64,000 nucleotides of DNA from Streptomyces sp. TP-A0874 (GTDB lineage: Bacteria > Actinomycetota > Actinomycetes > Streptomycetales > Streptomycetaceae). The DNA lies in NCBI RefSeq assembly GCF_001748085.1, contig NZ_BBZK01000006.1:129657-193656 (forward strand), given 5' to 3'. The notes under the pieces were generated by a model, which searched no databases, was not told the DNA's origin, and saw only the letters and a list, made by a program, of their open reading frames with translations. The position numbers and the translations under genes are program-made. The number at the start of each line of letters is the position of its first letter. Within the stretch, counting starts at the first letter, position 1. Below are positions 55,260-64,000 of this stretch, piece by piece.

Positions 55260-57905
55260 TCAGCCTCCGCGGATCAGCCGGGGCAACTCCGCCAGCGCCG
55301 CGCTGAGCTTCTCCGGGCTGAGGCCGCCGCCCTGGGCGAGCGCGGCGGAGCCGCCGCCGCGCCCCGGCAGAAGGTGCTTGACCAGCGTGGAGGCCGACAG
55401 GCCGGAGTCCTGGGCAGCGCTGTTCAGGGCCACTACCAAAGCCCCGGCCGGGGTGCTCACCGCGACCGCCCCCGGCTGGGTGGCGGGCAGCCGGCTGCTG
55501 ACCGCGGTCGCCAGCGCTCGGGCCTCGTCGGTTCCTCCGTCGCTGGTGGCGACAGCCAGCCTGGCTACTCCGAGATCCTCGGCCCCAGCCGCCAGGTCAC
55601 GCGCTCGGTCGGCGGTCGCCCGCTCCCTGAGGCGGGTGTTCTCCCGATCGGCCGCCTTGAGACGGTCGAGGAGCCCGGCGATCCGGTCGGGCAGTTCCGC
55701 CCGGGGGGCGCCGAGTTGTTCGGCGATGCGGGAAACCAGATCCCGCTCTCGGGCCAGGTAGGTGAAGCCCTCGATGCCGACCGCGGCCTCCAGACGGCGC
55801 ATCCCGGCGCCGACGGACCCCTCGGCCGTCAGTGCCACGGTGCCGATCTGCGCGGCGCGCTCGACGTGGGTGCCGCCGCACAGCTCCCGCGACCAGGCCC
55901 CTCCGATCTCCACCACCCGGACCTGCTCGCCGTAGGTCTCGTCGAAGAGGGCGAGCGCGCCCAGCCGTTCGGCCTCCGGCCGGGTCATCCAGCGCACCGC
56001 GACCGGCAGGTCGCGGCGGAGCGCCCGATTGGCGACCTCCTCCACGTCGCTCCGCACGGCCGCCGACAGCCCGCCTCGCCAGGGGAAGTCGAGCCGCAGG
56101 TAGCCGGGCCGGTTGTAGGAACCGGACTGGAGGGCGGCGGGGCCCAGGACCTCCCGGAGCGCGGCGTGCAGGACATGGGTCCCCGAGTGTGCCTGGCGGG
56201 CCCCGAGCCGCCATTCGGGATCGACGGCCGCGTGGACGGCGTCGTCGACGGCGAGTTCGCCGGCGGTGACCCGCACCTGGTGCACCACCAGGCCGGGCAG
56301 CGGCCGCTGGACGTCGAGCACCTCGGCCTCCACCGACGCACCGCGCAGCCGCCCCGCATCGCTCTCCTGGCCACCGGACTCCGCGTAGAAGGGTGACCGG
56401 TCGAGTACGACCGTGACGATCTCGCCCTGGTGGGCCGCCGGTACGGGCCCGGTGGCGGCGAGCACCGACAGGACCCTGGAGTCGCTGGTCAGCCCCTCCC
56501 AGGCGCACCAGTCCGTCGGGCCGTGTTCGTCCAGTACGGCGCGGAGCGCCGAGGTGTCCGCCGTGCCGCCGGACCTGCGGGTCCGGGCGTCGGCCCTGGC
56601 CCGCTCGCGCTGGGCTTCCATCAGGGCGGTGAAGCCCTCCCGGTCGACCTCCACGCCCCGCTCCGCCGCCATCTCCAGGGTCAGGTCGATGGGGAAGCCG
56701 TAGGTGTCGTGGAGCAGGAAGGCCTGGGCTCCGGGCAGGGAACGTCCGCCCTCTTGCCTGACCTTGGTGACGGCGGCGTCCAACACGGTGGTGCCCTGTC
56801 TGAGGGTGGCCCGGAACGCCTCCTCCTCGCCCCGGGCCCGGTCGGCGATCCGGGTGAACCCCTCGGCCACCTCGGGGGAGCCGGGTGCCATGCAGTCCCG
56901 GGCCACCGCGAGCAGTTCGGGCAGTGCCGGGTCCTCGTAGCCGAGCTGCCGCAGGGAACGCACGGCCCGGCGGAGGATGCGGCGCAGGACGTATCCCCTG
57001 CCCTCGTTGCCCGGTACGACCCCGTCGGCCAGCAACATGAGCGCGGTCCGGACGTGGTCGGCGACGACCCGCAGCCGCACATCGGCCCGGGCGTCGGTTC
57101 CGTAGCGCACCGCCGCGAGTTCGGCGGCACGCTCCAGGACCGGCCGGGCCTCGTCGATCTCGTACAGGTTCTCCTTGCCCTGCAGGATGGTGGCCATCCG
57201 CTCCAGCCCCATGCCGGTGTCGATGTTCCGGCCGGGCAGCTCGCCCAGGATCGGGTAGCCCGACTTGCCGTGGCCCTCGCCCCGCTCGTACTGCATGAAC
57301 ACGAGGTTCCAGAACTCCAGGTAAAGGTCTTCGTCGACGGCCGGCCCGCCTTCGGTGCCCACCCCGGGGCCGCGGTCGTAGAACAGCTCGGAGCAGGGAC
57401 CGCACGGCCCGGGGACCCCCATGGACCAGAAGTTGTCCTCGTCTCCCCGCGAGACGATCTGCTGTTCGGGCAGTCCCGCGACCTCGCGCCAGATGCTCCG
57501 GGCCGCCGCGTCGGAGTGGTGGACGGTCACCCAGATCCGTTCCGGGTCCAGGCCGTAACCGCCCTGGCTCCGTGGTGCGGTGGACAGCTCCCAGGCGAAG
57601 GCGATGGCCTCCTCCTTGAAGTAGTCCCCGAAGGAGAAGTTTCCGCACATCTGGAAGAAGGAACCGTGCCGGGTGGTTCTGCCGACCTCTTCGATGTCCA
57701 GCGTCCGCACGCACTTCTGCACGCTGGCGGCGCGCGGCCAGGGGGCTGGGCGCTCCCCCGCCAGGTACGGCTTGAAGGGGACCATGCCGGCGTTGACGAA
57801 GAGCAGCGTCGGGTCGGGCGTCGGCAGTGGCGCTCCGGGTACGACGCGGTGGCCGCGGGCGGCGAAGAAGTCCAGGAAACGGGCGCGGATCTCGGTGGTG
57901 CGCAA
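55260..57905 (-). CDS. alaS: Alanyl-tRNA synthetase, probably an extra copy
   Basis: Complete AlaRS of 881 residues. The catalytic core has LFVNAGMVPFKPYLAGE, TRHGSFFQMCGNFSFGDYFKEEA and NIDTGMGLERMATILQG. The editing domain keeps both zinc motifs, HSGTHVLHAAL and LCGGTHVERAAQIG, and the C-terminal C-Ala domain ends GGGGSAALAQGGG-like. Nothing essential looks lost. The neighbours are not the usual ruvX/mltG/aroE group, so this is probably a second, divergent AlaRS; such copies can give resistance to an AlaRS inhibitor or act in biosynthesis. ATG 57905 is the family start. Confidence 0.93.
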   Translation of the reverse strand: MRTTEIRARFLDFFAARGHRVVPGAPLPTPDPTLLFVNAGMVPFKPYLAGERPAPWPRAASVQKCVRTLDIEEVGRTTRHGSFFQMCGNFSFGDYFKEEAIAFAWELSTAPRSQGGYGLDPERIWVTVHHSDAAARSIWREVAGLPEQQIVSRGDEDNFWSMGVPGPCGPCSELFYDRGPGVGTEGGPAVDEDLYLEFWNLVFMQYERGEGHGKSGYPILGELPGRNIDTGMGLERMATILQGKENLYEIDEARPVLERAAELAAVRYGTDARADVRLRVVADHVRTALMLLADGVVPGNEGRGYVLRRILRRAVRSLRQLGYEDPALPELLAVARDCMAPGSPEVAEGFTRIADRARGEEEAFRATLRQGTTVLDAAVTKVRQEGGRSLPGAQAFLLHDTYGFPIDLTLEMAAERGVEVDREGFTALMEAQRERARADARTRRSGGTADTSALRAVLDEHGPTDWCAWEGLTSDSRVLSVLAATGPVPAAHQGEIVTVVLDRSPFYAESGGQESDAGRLRGASVEAEVLDVQRPLPGLVVHQVRVTAGELAVDDAVHAAVDPEWRLGARQAHSGTHVLHAALREVLGPAALQSGSYNRPGYLRLDFPWRGGLSAAVRSDVEEVANRALRRDLPVAVRWMTRPEAERLGALALFDETYGEQVRVVEIGGAWSRELCGGTHVERAAQIGTVALTAEGSVGAGMRRLEAAVGIEGFTYLARERDLVSRIAEQLGAPRAELPDRIAGLLDRLKAADRENTRLRERATADRARDLAAGAEDLGVARLAVATSDGGTDEARALATAVSSRLPATQPGAVAVSTPAGALVVALNSAAQDSGLSASTLVKHLLPGRGGGSAALAQGGGLSPEKLSAALAELPRLIRGG

Positions 57906-57977
57906 TGGGTGCTCCGGGTGGGGTCGGGCGGGGAGCGGGGCGGAACGGCGCGGTATGGTCGCGGCGTTCCGCGCCGC

Positions 57978-58472
57978 TCACGCCGCCGGCGCGTGGGCGG
58001 GGCGGGTGACGGGTTGCAGGGAGGCGTGCCGGAGCGGCGCCGACGGATCGACCGAGAGCTCCGGGGGCGCGGGCGCCGCGCCGTCCCGGACCAGCAGGTC
58101 GCCGACCGCGGCGATCATCGCCCCGTTGTCCGTGCACAGGGTCGGCGGCGGGACCCGCAGGCGGATGCCCGCGGCGGTGCACCGCTCCTCGGCGAGCGCC
58201 CGTACCCGGGAGTTGGCCGCCACCCCTCCGACCAGTACCAGCGTCCGCACGCCGTGGTCCCGGCAGGCCGCGACCGCCTTCCCGGTCAGCACGTCGGCGA
58301 TCGCCTCCCGGAGGGCGGCGGCTCCGTCCTCGAGCGGGAGTTCCTCCCCACGGTCCCGGTGCGCCTCCGCCCAACGGGCGGCGGCCGTCTTCAGGCCGGA
58401 GAAGGAGAAGGCGTACGGGTGCCTCCCGGCCCCGGTGAGGGGGCGCGGAAACGGCACGGCCCGCGGGTCGCC
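57978..58472 (-). pseudogene. tsaD: tsaD fragment, 5' half missing
   Basis: C-terminal half of the tRNA t6A-synthesis ATPase TsaD. The frame shows [47 protein letters not shown] and [15 protein letters not shown], all typical of the last 160-170 residues. The N-terminal half with the metal-binding HxxxH and SGGHT motifs is absent. Upstream sequence runs directly into the end of the SpoIIE gene, with no ribosome site before the GTG at 58457. Hence a pseudogene, 72 bp upstream of alaS on the same strand. A working tsaD must exist elsewhere. Confidence 0.85.
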
Positions 58473-58559
58473 GGGTCCGGGCGCGCCCCGCGGTCGCGCT
58501 CGGCCGAGGCCCCCGCGGCTGGGCGGGCGATCGTCCCGGAGAGCGAGTCCGCCCCCGGG

Positions 58560-60800
58560 TCATCCGGGACGGCGAACCAGCAGGACCGCGATGTCGTCCA
58601 TGGCGCCACGGGTGACCGCCGGGGCGATGATCCGGTCGGCCAGCCGCTCCAGCGCCGCCACCCCGCCGCCCGCCCGGTCCTCACCGGCGAGCACCTTCCC
58701 GATCACGTCCACCGCGGCGCTGTAGCTCTGGCCGCGGTGCTCGACCAAGCCGTCGGTGTAGAGCAGGAGCGTGGCACCGGGCCGTAGTTCGGCCTCCACA
58801 ACCGAATAGCCCTCGGCCGGATCGAGGCCCAGCGGCAGGCCGCCCGCCTCGTCCAGCTGGCAGACGCTCCCGTCCGGCTCGACCAGCATCGGGTAGGGGT
58901 GGCCGGCCCGTGCCATCCGCACGACGCCGTCCCGCGGGTCGAGCTCCACCACGCAGCAGGTGGCGAAGAGTTCCGTGTCCAGGCCGCAGAGCATCCGGTT
59001 GCCGCGCCGCAGCAGCGACGCCGTGCTGTGACCCTCGTCGGCGTAGACCCGGAGCGCGGTGCGCAACTGCCCCATCACCGCGGCCGCCTCCGCGCTGTGC
59101 CCCTGGACGTCACCGATGAGCAGCCCCACCCGCTCGCCGGCGAGCGGCAGCACGTCGTACCAGTCGCCGCCGACCTCCATCCCCCCGGTGCCCGGCAGGT
59201 AGCGGACGGCGAGGTCGACCCCGGACAGCTCCGGCACGCTCTGCGGGAGCATCATCCGCTGCAGGTCGGTCATCTGCCGACGACTCTCGTCGAAACGGCG
59301 GGAGCGTGCCAGGGACTGGGCCAGGATGCTGGAGATCGCGGCGTAGACCATATCGTCGTCGGAGGAGAACGTGTGCTGCCTGCCCCAGGAGATCACACAG
59401 GCGCCGACCCTGCCCTCCGCCGTGCTCAGCGGCAGCATCGCCCATGCCTGGTGGTCGGCGGCGAGTTGCAGGGCGGGGTCCGGGAAGGCCTTCAGATAGT
59501 CCTCGCGGTTCTCGATCAGCTTCGGCGTTCCCTCCTCGCACAGGCCGCGCAGCAGCCCGCCTTCGCCCAGCAGTTCGGCGCTGCGGAGCATCGCCTCGTC
59601 CGCCGTCCGATATCCGGCGGATCCGGCCAGGGAGAGCCCGTCCTTCCCCTCCAGATACAGGGCGAGCGCCTGGGCCTCCAGGCCGGGCAGCACGTCGCCG
59701 GTGGCCGCGTCCACCACGTCCTGGGTGGACAGCGCCTTGCTGAAGGCGGCCGTCACGGCCAGGACGAACTCGCGCCGGCTGGTGCGGTTCATCTCGGCCT
59801 GGATGGCCTCGGTGCGGTCCTGGGAGATGCCGACCATCGCCTGCGGCCGCCCCACCGGGTCGAAGAAGAGGGTGCCCTTGGAGTCGAGCCAGCGGATCGT
59901 GCCGTCCGGCCGGACGATGCGGTGGACCACATTGCACTCGCCGGTTCCGTAGCTCTGCCGGACCGCCTCCTCGATCTGCGGCCGGTCCTCCGGGTGGATG
60001 GCGTCGAAGATGGACTCGATCCGCTCGTAGTCGTCGTGTTGCAGTCCGTAGATCCGTCCCAGCCGCTCGTCCCAGACCACCTGCCCGGAGCTGAGGTCCC
60101 AGTCGAAGGACCCCATGTCGGCGCTGGAGAGAGCCAGGTCCAGCCGGGCCGCCCGGGTACGGCCCTCCACGAAGCGCACGGCCTGGTCGAACTGCCTCCC
60201 CGCCGCGGGGAAGACCTCGTCCTCGGTGGAGAGCAGGTGGTCCAGGCGGTGCGCGCACACCGAGACGATCATGGAGAGGGTGCTGTTCTCACGCACCGAG
60301 GGCGAGCGGCCGGAGTCCAGTCGCAGCCCCATCATGCCGAGGCACTTGTCCCCGGTGAGCAGCGGGAACACGGCGAATCCAGCGGGGGCGCGGAGCTCGG
60401 CGATGTCTCTGAAGCGTTCCCTGAGCGATTCGGCCGACTCGAAGACCGGGCGCCGCTCCCGGGCGACGATGTTGAGGGGGAGCCCGCCGTCGGCGGGAAG
60501 GATGCGGAGCCGCTCCTCCAGCCGCTCGTCGAGTCCGGTCGCGGTGGCCAGCCGGAGCCCGCCGTCGTCCTGGAGGAGATGGATGGTCACCGCACTGGCG
60601 TCGACCTCCTCCTGCGCGGCCTCGATGACCGCGGTGAGCAGTGTCTGGGGGTCCGGGCAGGTCAGCAAACGGACGACGGTCTCGGACCGTCGGTCCGGGG
60701 CATCGAGGTCGACTCGCCGGCTCTGGACGGCCACGCTCTTCTCACTTCCACCTGACGTCTTCACCCCGGGTGAACGGGCGAAGCCTGATCTCTCGGGCAT
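58560..60800 (-). CDS. GAF-PAS-GAF-SpoIIE (PP2C-type) phosphatase
   Basis: Multi-domain signalling protein of 746 residues. Approximate order: GAF (35-190), PAS (230-345; ALSSADMGSFDWDLSSGQVVWDERLGRIYGL, HRIVRPDGTIRWLDSKG), GAF (360-510), SpoIIE phosphatase (530-746; GGDWYDVLPLAGERVGLLIGDVQGHS, LLYTDGLVEHRG, MDDIAVLLV). It should dephosphorylate an anti-sigma-factor antagonist in response to a sensed ligand. No membrane segment. ATG 60800 has AGGT and a TATAGAT element just upstream, so it may be leaderless. Confidence 0.92.
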   Translation of the reverse strand: MPERSGFARSPGVKTSGGSEKSVAVQSRRVDLDAPDRRSETVVRLLTCPDPQTLLTAVIEAAQEEVDASAVTIHLLQDDGGLRLATATGLDERLEERLRILPADGGLPLNIVARERRPVFESAESLRERFRDIAELRAPAGFAVFPLLTGDKCLGMMGLRLDSGRSPSVRENSTLSMIVSVCAHRLDHLLSTEDEVFPAAGRQFDQAVRFVEGRTRAARLDLALSSADMGSFDWDLSSGQVVWDERLGRIYGLQHDDYERIESIFDAIHPEDRPQIEEAVRQSYGTGECNVVHRIVRPDGTIRWLDSKGTLFFDPVGRPQAMVGISQDRTEAIQAEMNRTSRREFVLAVTAAFSKALSTQDVVDAATGDVLPGLEAQALALYLEGKDGLSLAGSAGYRTADEAMLRSAELLGEGGLLRGLCEEGTPKLIENREDYLKAFPDPALQLAADHQAWAMLPLSTAEGRVGACVISWGRQHTFSSDDDMVYAAISSILAQSLARSRRFDESRRQMTDLQRMMLPQSVPELSGVDLAVRYLPGTGGMEVGGDWYDVLPLAGERVGLLIGDVQGHSAEAAAVMGQLRTALRVYADEGHSTASLLRRGNRMLCGLDTELFATCCVVELDPRDGVVRMARAGHPYPMLVEPDGSVCQLDEAGGLPLGLDPAEGYSVVEAELRPGATLLLYTDGLVEHRGQSYSAAVDVIGKVLAGEDRAGGGVAALERLADRIIAPAVTRGAMDDIAVLLVRRPG

Positions 60801-60976
60801 ACCTATCTATATGCGCATAGATCATCCTATTCCGCATGGTCGCTCTCGCCCCGCCAGCGCATCGCCGCCGTCGCGGACCCGACGACGGCGCCACCCGGCT
60901 CGACGGGCCGGGCGGCGCCGTGCGCCCTACAGTGGAGGAGACGGCATCATCCCCTCTCAGCAGGAGGTCACCGCCG

Positions 60977-61219
60977 ATGCGTGCGAGTGTGGGCGACCGG
61001 TTGTTGATGCACGGCAGGGTCGTCGGTCAGCACGACCGGGTCGCGGACATCGTCGAAGTGATGGGTTCCGGAGGCGAGCCCCCGTACCGCGTACGGTTCG
61101 AGGACGGCCGCGAGGCCGTGATGTCGCCGGGGCCGGACTCCGTCGTCCAGCATGAGGCAGGGTCGGACCGCCGGCCCGGTGCCACCCTCCGGGAGCGGCT
61201 CACCCGGCGCTCCCGGTAG
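60977..61219 (+). CDS. DUF1918 small protein
   Basis: Protein of 80 residues. The DUF1918 core (VGDRLLMHGRVVGQHDRVADIVEVMGSGGEPPYRVRFEDG) is an SH3-like beta-barrel common in actinobacteria with no settled function. An Arg-rich tail follows. ATG 60977 is preceded by AGGAGG at about nine bases. It diverges from the SpoIIE gene, and a 10-bp palindrome (TATGCGCATA, 60810-60819) lies between them. Confidence 0.9.
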   Translation: MRASVGDRLLMHGRVVGQHDRVADIVEVMGSGGEPPYRVRFEDGREAVMSPGPDSVVQHEAGSDRRPGATLRERLTRRSR

Positions 61220-61329
61220 GGCTTCGGGCGCGCCCGCTCCGACGGCCGGCCCCGCCCGGGTCCGGCCCGCCGGTGGGACGTCCCAGCGCGGGACGGACCC
61301 CGTCACCGGGGAACGTCCCGCCCACGAGT

Positions 61330-62589
61330 TCAGCCGGACCCTCTGCCCCGCCCGAGGTAGTGGTCGGTGACGACCCGGTCCATGGCGCCGATGGGATCGG
61401 CGGCGACCTCCGCGGCGGAGAAGTAGACATGGCCGCGCACCTGCCGGAAGCCCGCGGTCAGGTCGAGGTGCCGGGAGAGCTCCGCCGGGTCCTGCCAGAC
61501 CTCGGGCTGCTCCGGGTCACCTGCCTTGTAGAGCGCCTCACCGACATAGAGCTCGACCCCGGTGCCGCTGACCGTCCGTGCCCACCACGGAACCAGCGCC
61601 GCGTAGTCGGCGGCCTCGAAGCCGATGTTCCAGTACAGCTGCGGTACGACGTAGTCGAGCCATCCCTCACGCACCCACCTGCGGACGTCGGCGTGCAGAT
61701 CGTCGTAGGTCTGCACCCCCGCCGCGGTGTCCGAGCCCGCCGGGTCGGAGGTGCGGTTCCGCCAGACCCCGAAGGGGCTGACCCCGAGCCGGACGGACGG
61801 CCGGAGACGACGGCTCCGCTTGAGCCGGGCGATCCGCTGGGCGGTCTCCCACACCAGTTGGTCGACGTTGTGGCGGCGCCAGGCGGCCCGGTCGGGGAAG
61901 CCCCGGCCGTACCGTGCGAAGGCCTCGTCGTCGTCGAACTCCTCCCCGACGACCGGATAGGGGTAGAAGTAGTCGTCCCAGTGCACGGCGTCGATGTCGT
62001 AGCGGAGCGCCGCGTCGAGCATGGCGTCCTGGACGAAGCGGCGGACTTCCGGCAGCCCCGGGTTGTAGTACAGCATCCCGCCGTACTCCACGACCCACTC
62101 CGGGTGCAGCCGGGCCGGGTGGTCCGGCGCCAGCCGGGAGCGCTCCTGGTGGATGGCCACCCGGTACGGGTTGAACCAGGCGTGCAGTTCCAGACCGCGC
62201 CGCCGCGCCTCCCGGACCGCGAAGCCCAGCGGATCCCACCCGGGGTCCCGGCCCTGCGTCCCGGTCAGGTACTCGGACCACGGCTCGTACCGCGAGGGCC
62301 ACAGCGCGTCCGCCGTCGGTCTCACCTGGAAGATCACGGCGTTGAGTCGACGCCGCACCGCCGTGTCGAGCAGCGACAGCAGTTCGCCGCGCTGCTCCGC
62401 CGGGGTGAGCCCGGGTACCGAGGGCCAGTCGCGGTTGTCGACCGTCGCCAGCCACATGCCGCGGAACCGCTGAGAAGGGGCCTCGGACTCCGCTTCCACC
62501 GCGTCGGCGACGGCGTCACCCGCCAACAGCATCCCCGGCAGTGCCCCGGCCAGTCCGGCGGCGAACCGCCTGCGCGCCATATGCGCCAT
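61330..62589 (-). CDS. Exported GHL10-type glycoside hydrolase
   Basis: TIM-barrel protein of 419 residues of the glycosyl-hydrolase-like 10 (DUF187) family. The core begins FRGMWLATVDNRDWPSVPGL and shows NAVIFQVRPTADALW, LHAWFNPYRV, DAVHWDDYFYPYP and DYVVPQLYWNIGF. The first 30 residues (MAHMARRRFAAGLAGALPGMLL) look like a Tat-type signal, so the enzyme probably works outside the membrane on a polysaccharide or peptidoglycan-linked glycan. ATG 62589 follows GGAG at about six bases. Confidence 0.88.
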   Translation of the reverse strand: MAHMARRRFAAGLAGALPGMLLAGDAVADAVEAESEAPSQRFRGMWLATVDNRDWPSVPGLTPAEQRGELLSLLDTAVRRRLNAVIFQVRPTADALWPSRYEPWSEYLTGTQGRDPGWDPLGFAVREARRRGLELHAWFNPYRVAIHQERSRLAPDHPARLHPEWVVEYGGMLYYNPGLPEVRRFVQDAMLDAALRYDIDAVHWDDYFYPYPVVGEEFDDDEAFARYGRGFPDRAAWRRHNVDQLVWETAQRIARLKRSRRLRPSVRLGVSPFGVWRNRTSDPAGSDTAAGVQTYDDLHADVRRWVREGWLDYVVPQLYWNIGFEAADYAALVPWWARTVSGTGVELYVGEALYKAGDPEQPEVWQDPAELSRHLDLTAGFRQVRGHVYFSAAEVAADPIGAMDRVVTDHYLGRGRGSG

Positions 62590-62737
62590 TCTTCACTCCG
62601 TCCCCATGCACGCCGATGATGTGCGTAGCATGCCCTCCCGGGCCCCGCGACGCACGGGTGCGCGGGTAACCTCGCCCACGGCGGACGGGCGACACCCTAC
62701 GAGCCGCCGGACGAGGAAGATCGGCGAAAGGCACGAT

Positions 62738-63598
62738 GTGACCGACATCGAACGCGTCGGAGTGGTGGGCTGCGGCCAGATGGGCGCGGGGATCGCGGAG
62801 GTGTGCGCCCGTTCCGGCCTGGAGGTCATGGTCGCGGAGACCACCGGGGAGGCTCTGGAACTCGGCCGGACCAGGCTGATCAACTCCCTGGACAAGGCGG
62901 CGGAGCGCGGCAAGCTGACCGCGCAGGAGCGCGACGCGACGGTCGACCGGCTCAGTTTCACCACCGACCTGGGCGCGTTCGCCGACCGGGACGTGGTCAT
63001 CGAGGCCGTGGTGGAGAACGAGCAGGTGAAGACGGAGATCTTCCAGATACTCGACCAGGTGGTGACCCGGCCGGACGCGATCCTCGCCTCGAACACCTCA
63101 TCCATCCCGCTGGTCAAGCTCGCCGTGGCGACCTCGCGACCGGACCAGGTCGTCGGCATCCACTTCTTCAACCCGGCGCCGGTGCAGAGACTCGTGGAGA
63201 TCATCCCGGCGCTGACCACCGGCGACGGAACCATCCAGCGGGCCGAGGAACTCGTCGTCGACGTGCTGGGCAAGCACCCGATCCGCGCGCAGGACCGCTC
63301 CGGCTTCGTCGTCAACGCCCTGCTGATCCCGTACCTGCTCTCCGCGGTCAGGATGTTCGAGTCGGGGATCGCCAGCCGGGAGGACATCGACAGCGGCATG
63401 GAACTCGGCTGCGCCCACCCGATGGGGCCGCTGCGACTCTGCGACCTGATCGGTCTGGACACCGTGGCGTCGATCGCCGACTCGATGTTCCAGGAGTACA
63501 AGGAGGGCCTGTACGCGGCCCCGCCGCTGCTGCAGCGGATGGTCGACGCGGGCCGCCTGGGCCGGAAGGCCGGCTCCGGCTTCTACGACTACGGCTGA
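62738..63598 (+). CDS. 3-hydroxybutyryl-CoA dehydrogenase
   Basis: NAD(P)-dependent enzyme of 286 residues that reduces acetoacetyl-CoA or oxidises 3-hydroxyacyl-CoA. The Rossmann motif is VGVVGCGQMGAGIAEVCA, the catalytic His lies in VGIHFFNPAPVQRLVEII, and the dimer domain reads DRSGFVVNALLIPYLLSAVRM with a GCAHPMGPLRLCDLIGLD signature. GTG 62738 follows AAAGG. A strong terminator lies downstream. Nothing links it to the catabolic block 8 kb away. Confidence 0.95.
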   Translation: MTDIERVGVVGCGQMGAGIAEVCARSGLEVMVAETTGEALELGRTRLINSLDKAAERGKLTAQERDATVDRLSFTTDLGAFADRDVVIEAVVENEQVKTEIFQILDQVVTRPDAILASNTSSIPLVKLAVATSRPDQVVGIHFFNPAPVQRLVEIIPALTTGDGTIQRAEELVVDVLGKHPIRAQDRSGFVVNALLIPYLLSAVRMFESGIASREDIDSGMELGCAHPMGPLRLCDLIGLDTVASIADSMFQEYKEGLYAAPPLLQRMVDAGRLGRKAGSGFYDYG

Positions 63599-63620
63599 CC
63601 GGAGCTCCGCTCCCCCGATA

Positions 63621-63667
63621 CCCCCTGCGCCCCGCCGCCCACCGGATGGGCTGCGGGGCGCAGGGGG
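63621..63667 (+). terminator. Terminator after the hydroxybutyryl-CoA dehydrogenase gene
   Basis: A 15-bp perfect stem (63621-63635 with 63653-63667), 17-base loop, followed by TTT. It may also serve pheT from the other side. Confidence 0.85.
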
Positions 63668-63741
63668 TTTCCACGCTCGAACGGCGGAGCCGCATGGCGG
63701 GCCGTCCCCGGACAGCCGTACCGGGGACGGTCCACCACGGC

Positions 63742-64000
63742 TCACTCGCCGCGCAACACCGCTCCGGTGCGCTCGGCCGCGGCGGACACCGCGGAGTCCC
63801 GGGCGGCACTTGCCTCCTCCGCGGTGAGCGTGCGGTCGGCGGCCCGGAAACGGAGCGCGTACGCCAGGGACTTTCGACCAGCACCGATCTGCTCGCCGGT
63901 GAAGACGTCGAACAACCGCACCGACTCCAGCAGTTCTCCGGCCCCTTCCCGCAACGCCGCCTCCACCTCCGCGGAGGCCACCGCGGCCGGCACCACGAGC
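63742..64000 (-). CDS. pheT: Phenylalanyl-tRNA synthetase beta subunit, C-terminal end (runs off the right edge)
   Basis: The last 85 or so residues are inside the window and form the ferredoxin-fold anticodon-binding (FDX-ACB) domain: [44 protein letters not shown]. This domain is diagnostic for PheT, which pairs with PheS to charge tRNA-Phe. The rest of the gene and pheS would lie to the right. Confidence 0.95.
   Translation of the reverse strand, partial: LVVPAAVASAEVEAALREGAGELLESVRLFDVFTGEQIGAGRKSLAYALRFRAADRTLTAEEASAARDSAVSAAAERTGAVLRGE

Noticed and set aside
56430..58787. Long plus-strand open frame opposite alaS and tsaD
   Set aside because: Its residues are those expected from the complement of alaS codons; no motifs. 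Shadow frame.

Overview
This window is chromosomal DNA from a high-GC actinomycete, almost certainly a Streptomyces or close relative. The strongest sign is an SsgB sporulation protein whose sequence matches, as I remember it, the nearly invariant streptomycete form. The tRNA promoters, GTG/TTG starts, U-poor hairpin terminators and gene order fit this. The window runs from the 5' part of thrS (left edge, minus strand) to the 3' end of pheT (right edge, minus strand). In S. coelicolor the same two genes border a comparable region that also holds ssgB, the cob genes, glpQ and the arg cluster.

Layout. 1-9.2 kb: thrS, two tRNA-Val(CAC) genes, a PGPGW membrane protein, ssgB, a CGNR zinc-finger regulator, small membrane proteins, a DsbA-like thiol protein, a double-GNAT protein, a class IV aminotransferase and a five-gene tRNA array (Gly, Cys, three Val-GAC). 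9.2-13 kb: a zinc-ribbon protein, an APH-type phosphotransferase, about 960 bp without a gene, and a membrane-anchored Ser/Thr kinase. 13-21 kb: cobalamin genes cobL, a very long fused bluB-cobT, and cobA/cysG, followed by a TrmH-type RNA methyltransferase. 21-25 kb: a metNIQ methionine importer. 25-29.7 kb: two membrane proteins, a GNAT, a sigma-like regulator, a Tat-exported glycerophosphodiesterase and a lysophospholipid-type acyltransferase. 29.8-38.5 kb: the arginine genes argH, argG, argR, argD, argB, argJ and argC. argC and argG have recognisable promoters overlapped by ARG-box-like repeats.

38.6-54.4 kb is an accessory block. A MFS transporter, an AMP-forming acyl-CoA ligase and a TetR regulator are on the minus strand. 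A tightly packed plus-strand operon diverges from them: amidohydrolase, three-part ABC importer, FAD monooxygenase, VOC protein, aldehyde dehydrogenase, two different ThDP enzymes, a DUF35 Zn-ribbon/OB protein and an SCP-x-like thiolase. The content points to import, CoA activation, ring oxidation and C-C bond cleavage of an organic acid. I do not recognise the pathway, and this is the best candidate for an undescribed system.

54.7-64 kb: a CMP/dCMP-deaminase-fold protein; a complete alanyl-tRNA synthetase outside its usual setting, next to a 5'-truncated tsaD; a GAF-PAS-GAF-SpoIIE phosphatase; DUF1918; a GHL10-type glycosidase; 3-hydroxyacyl-CoA dehydrogenase; and the end of pheT. I saw no integrase, transposase, CRISPR array or phage genes.
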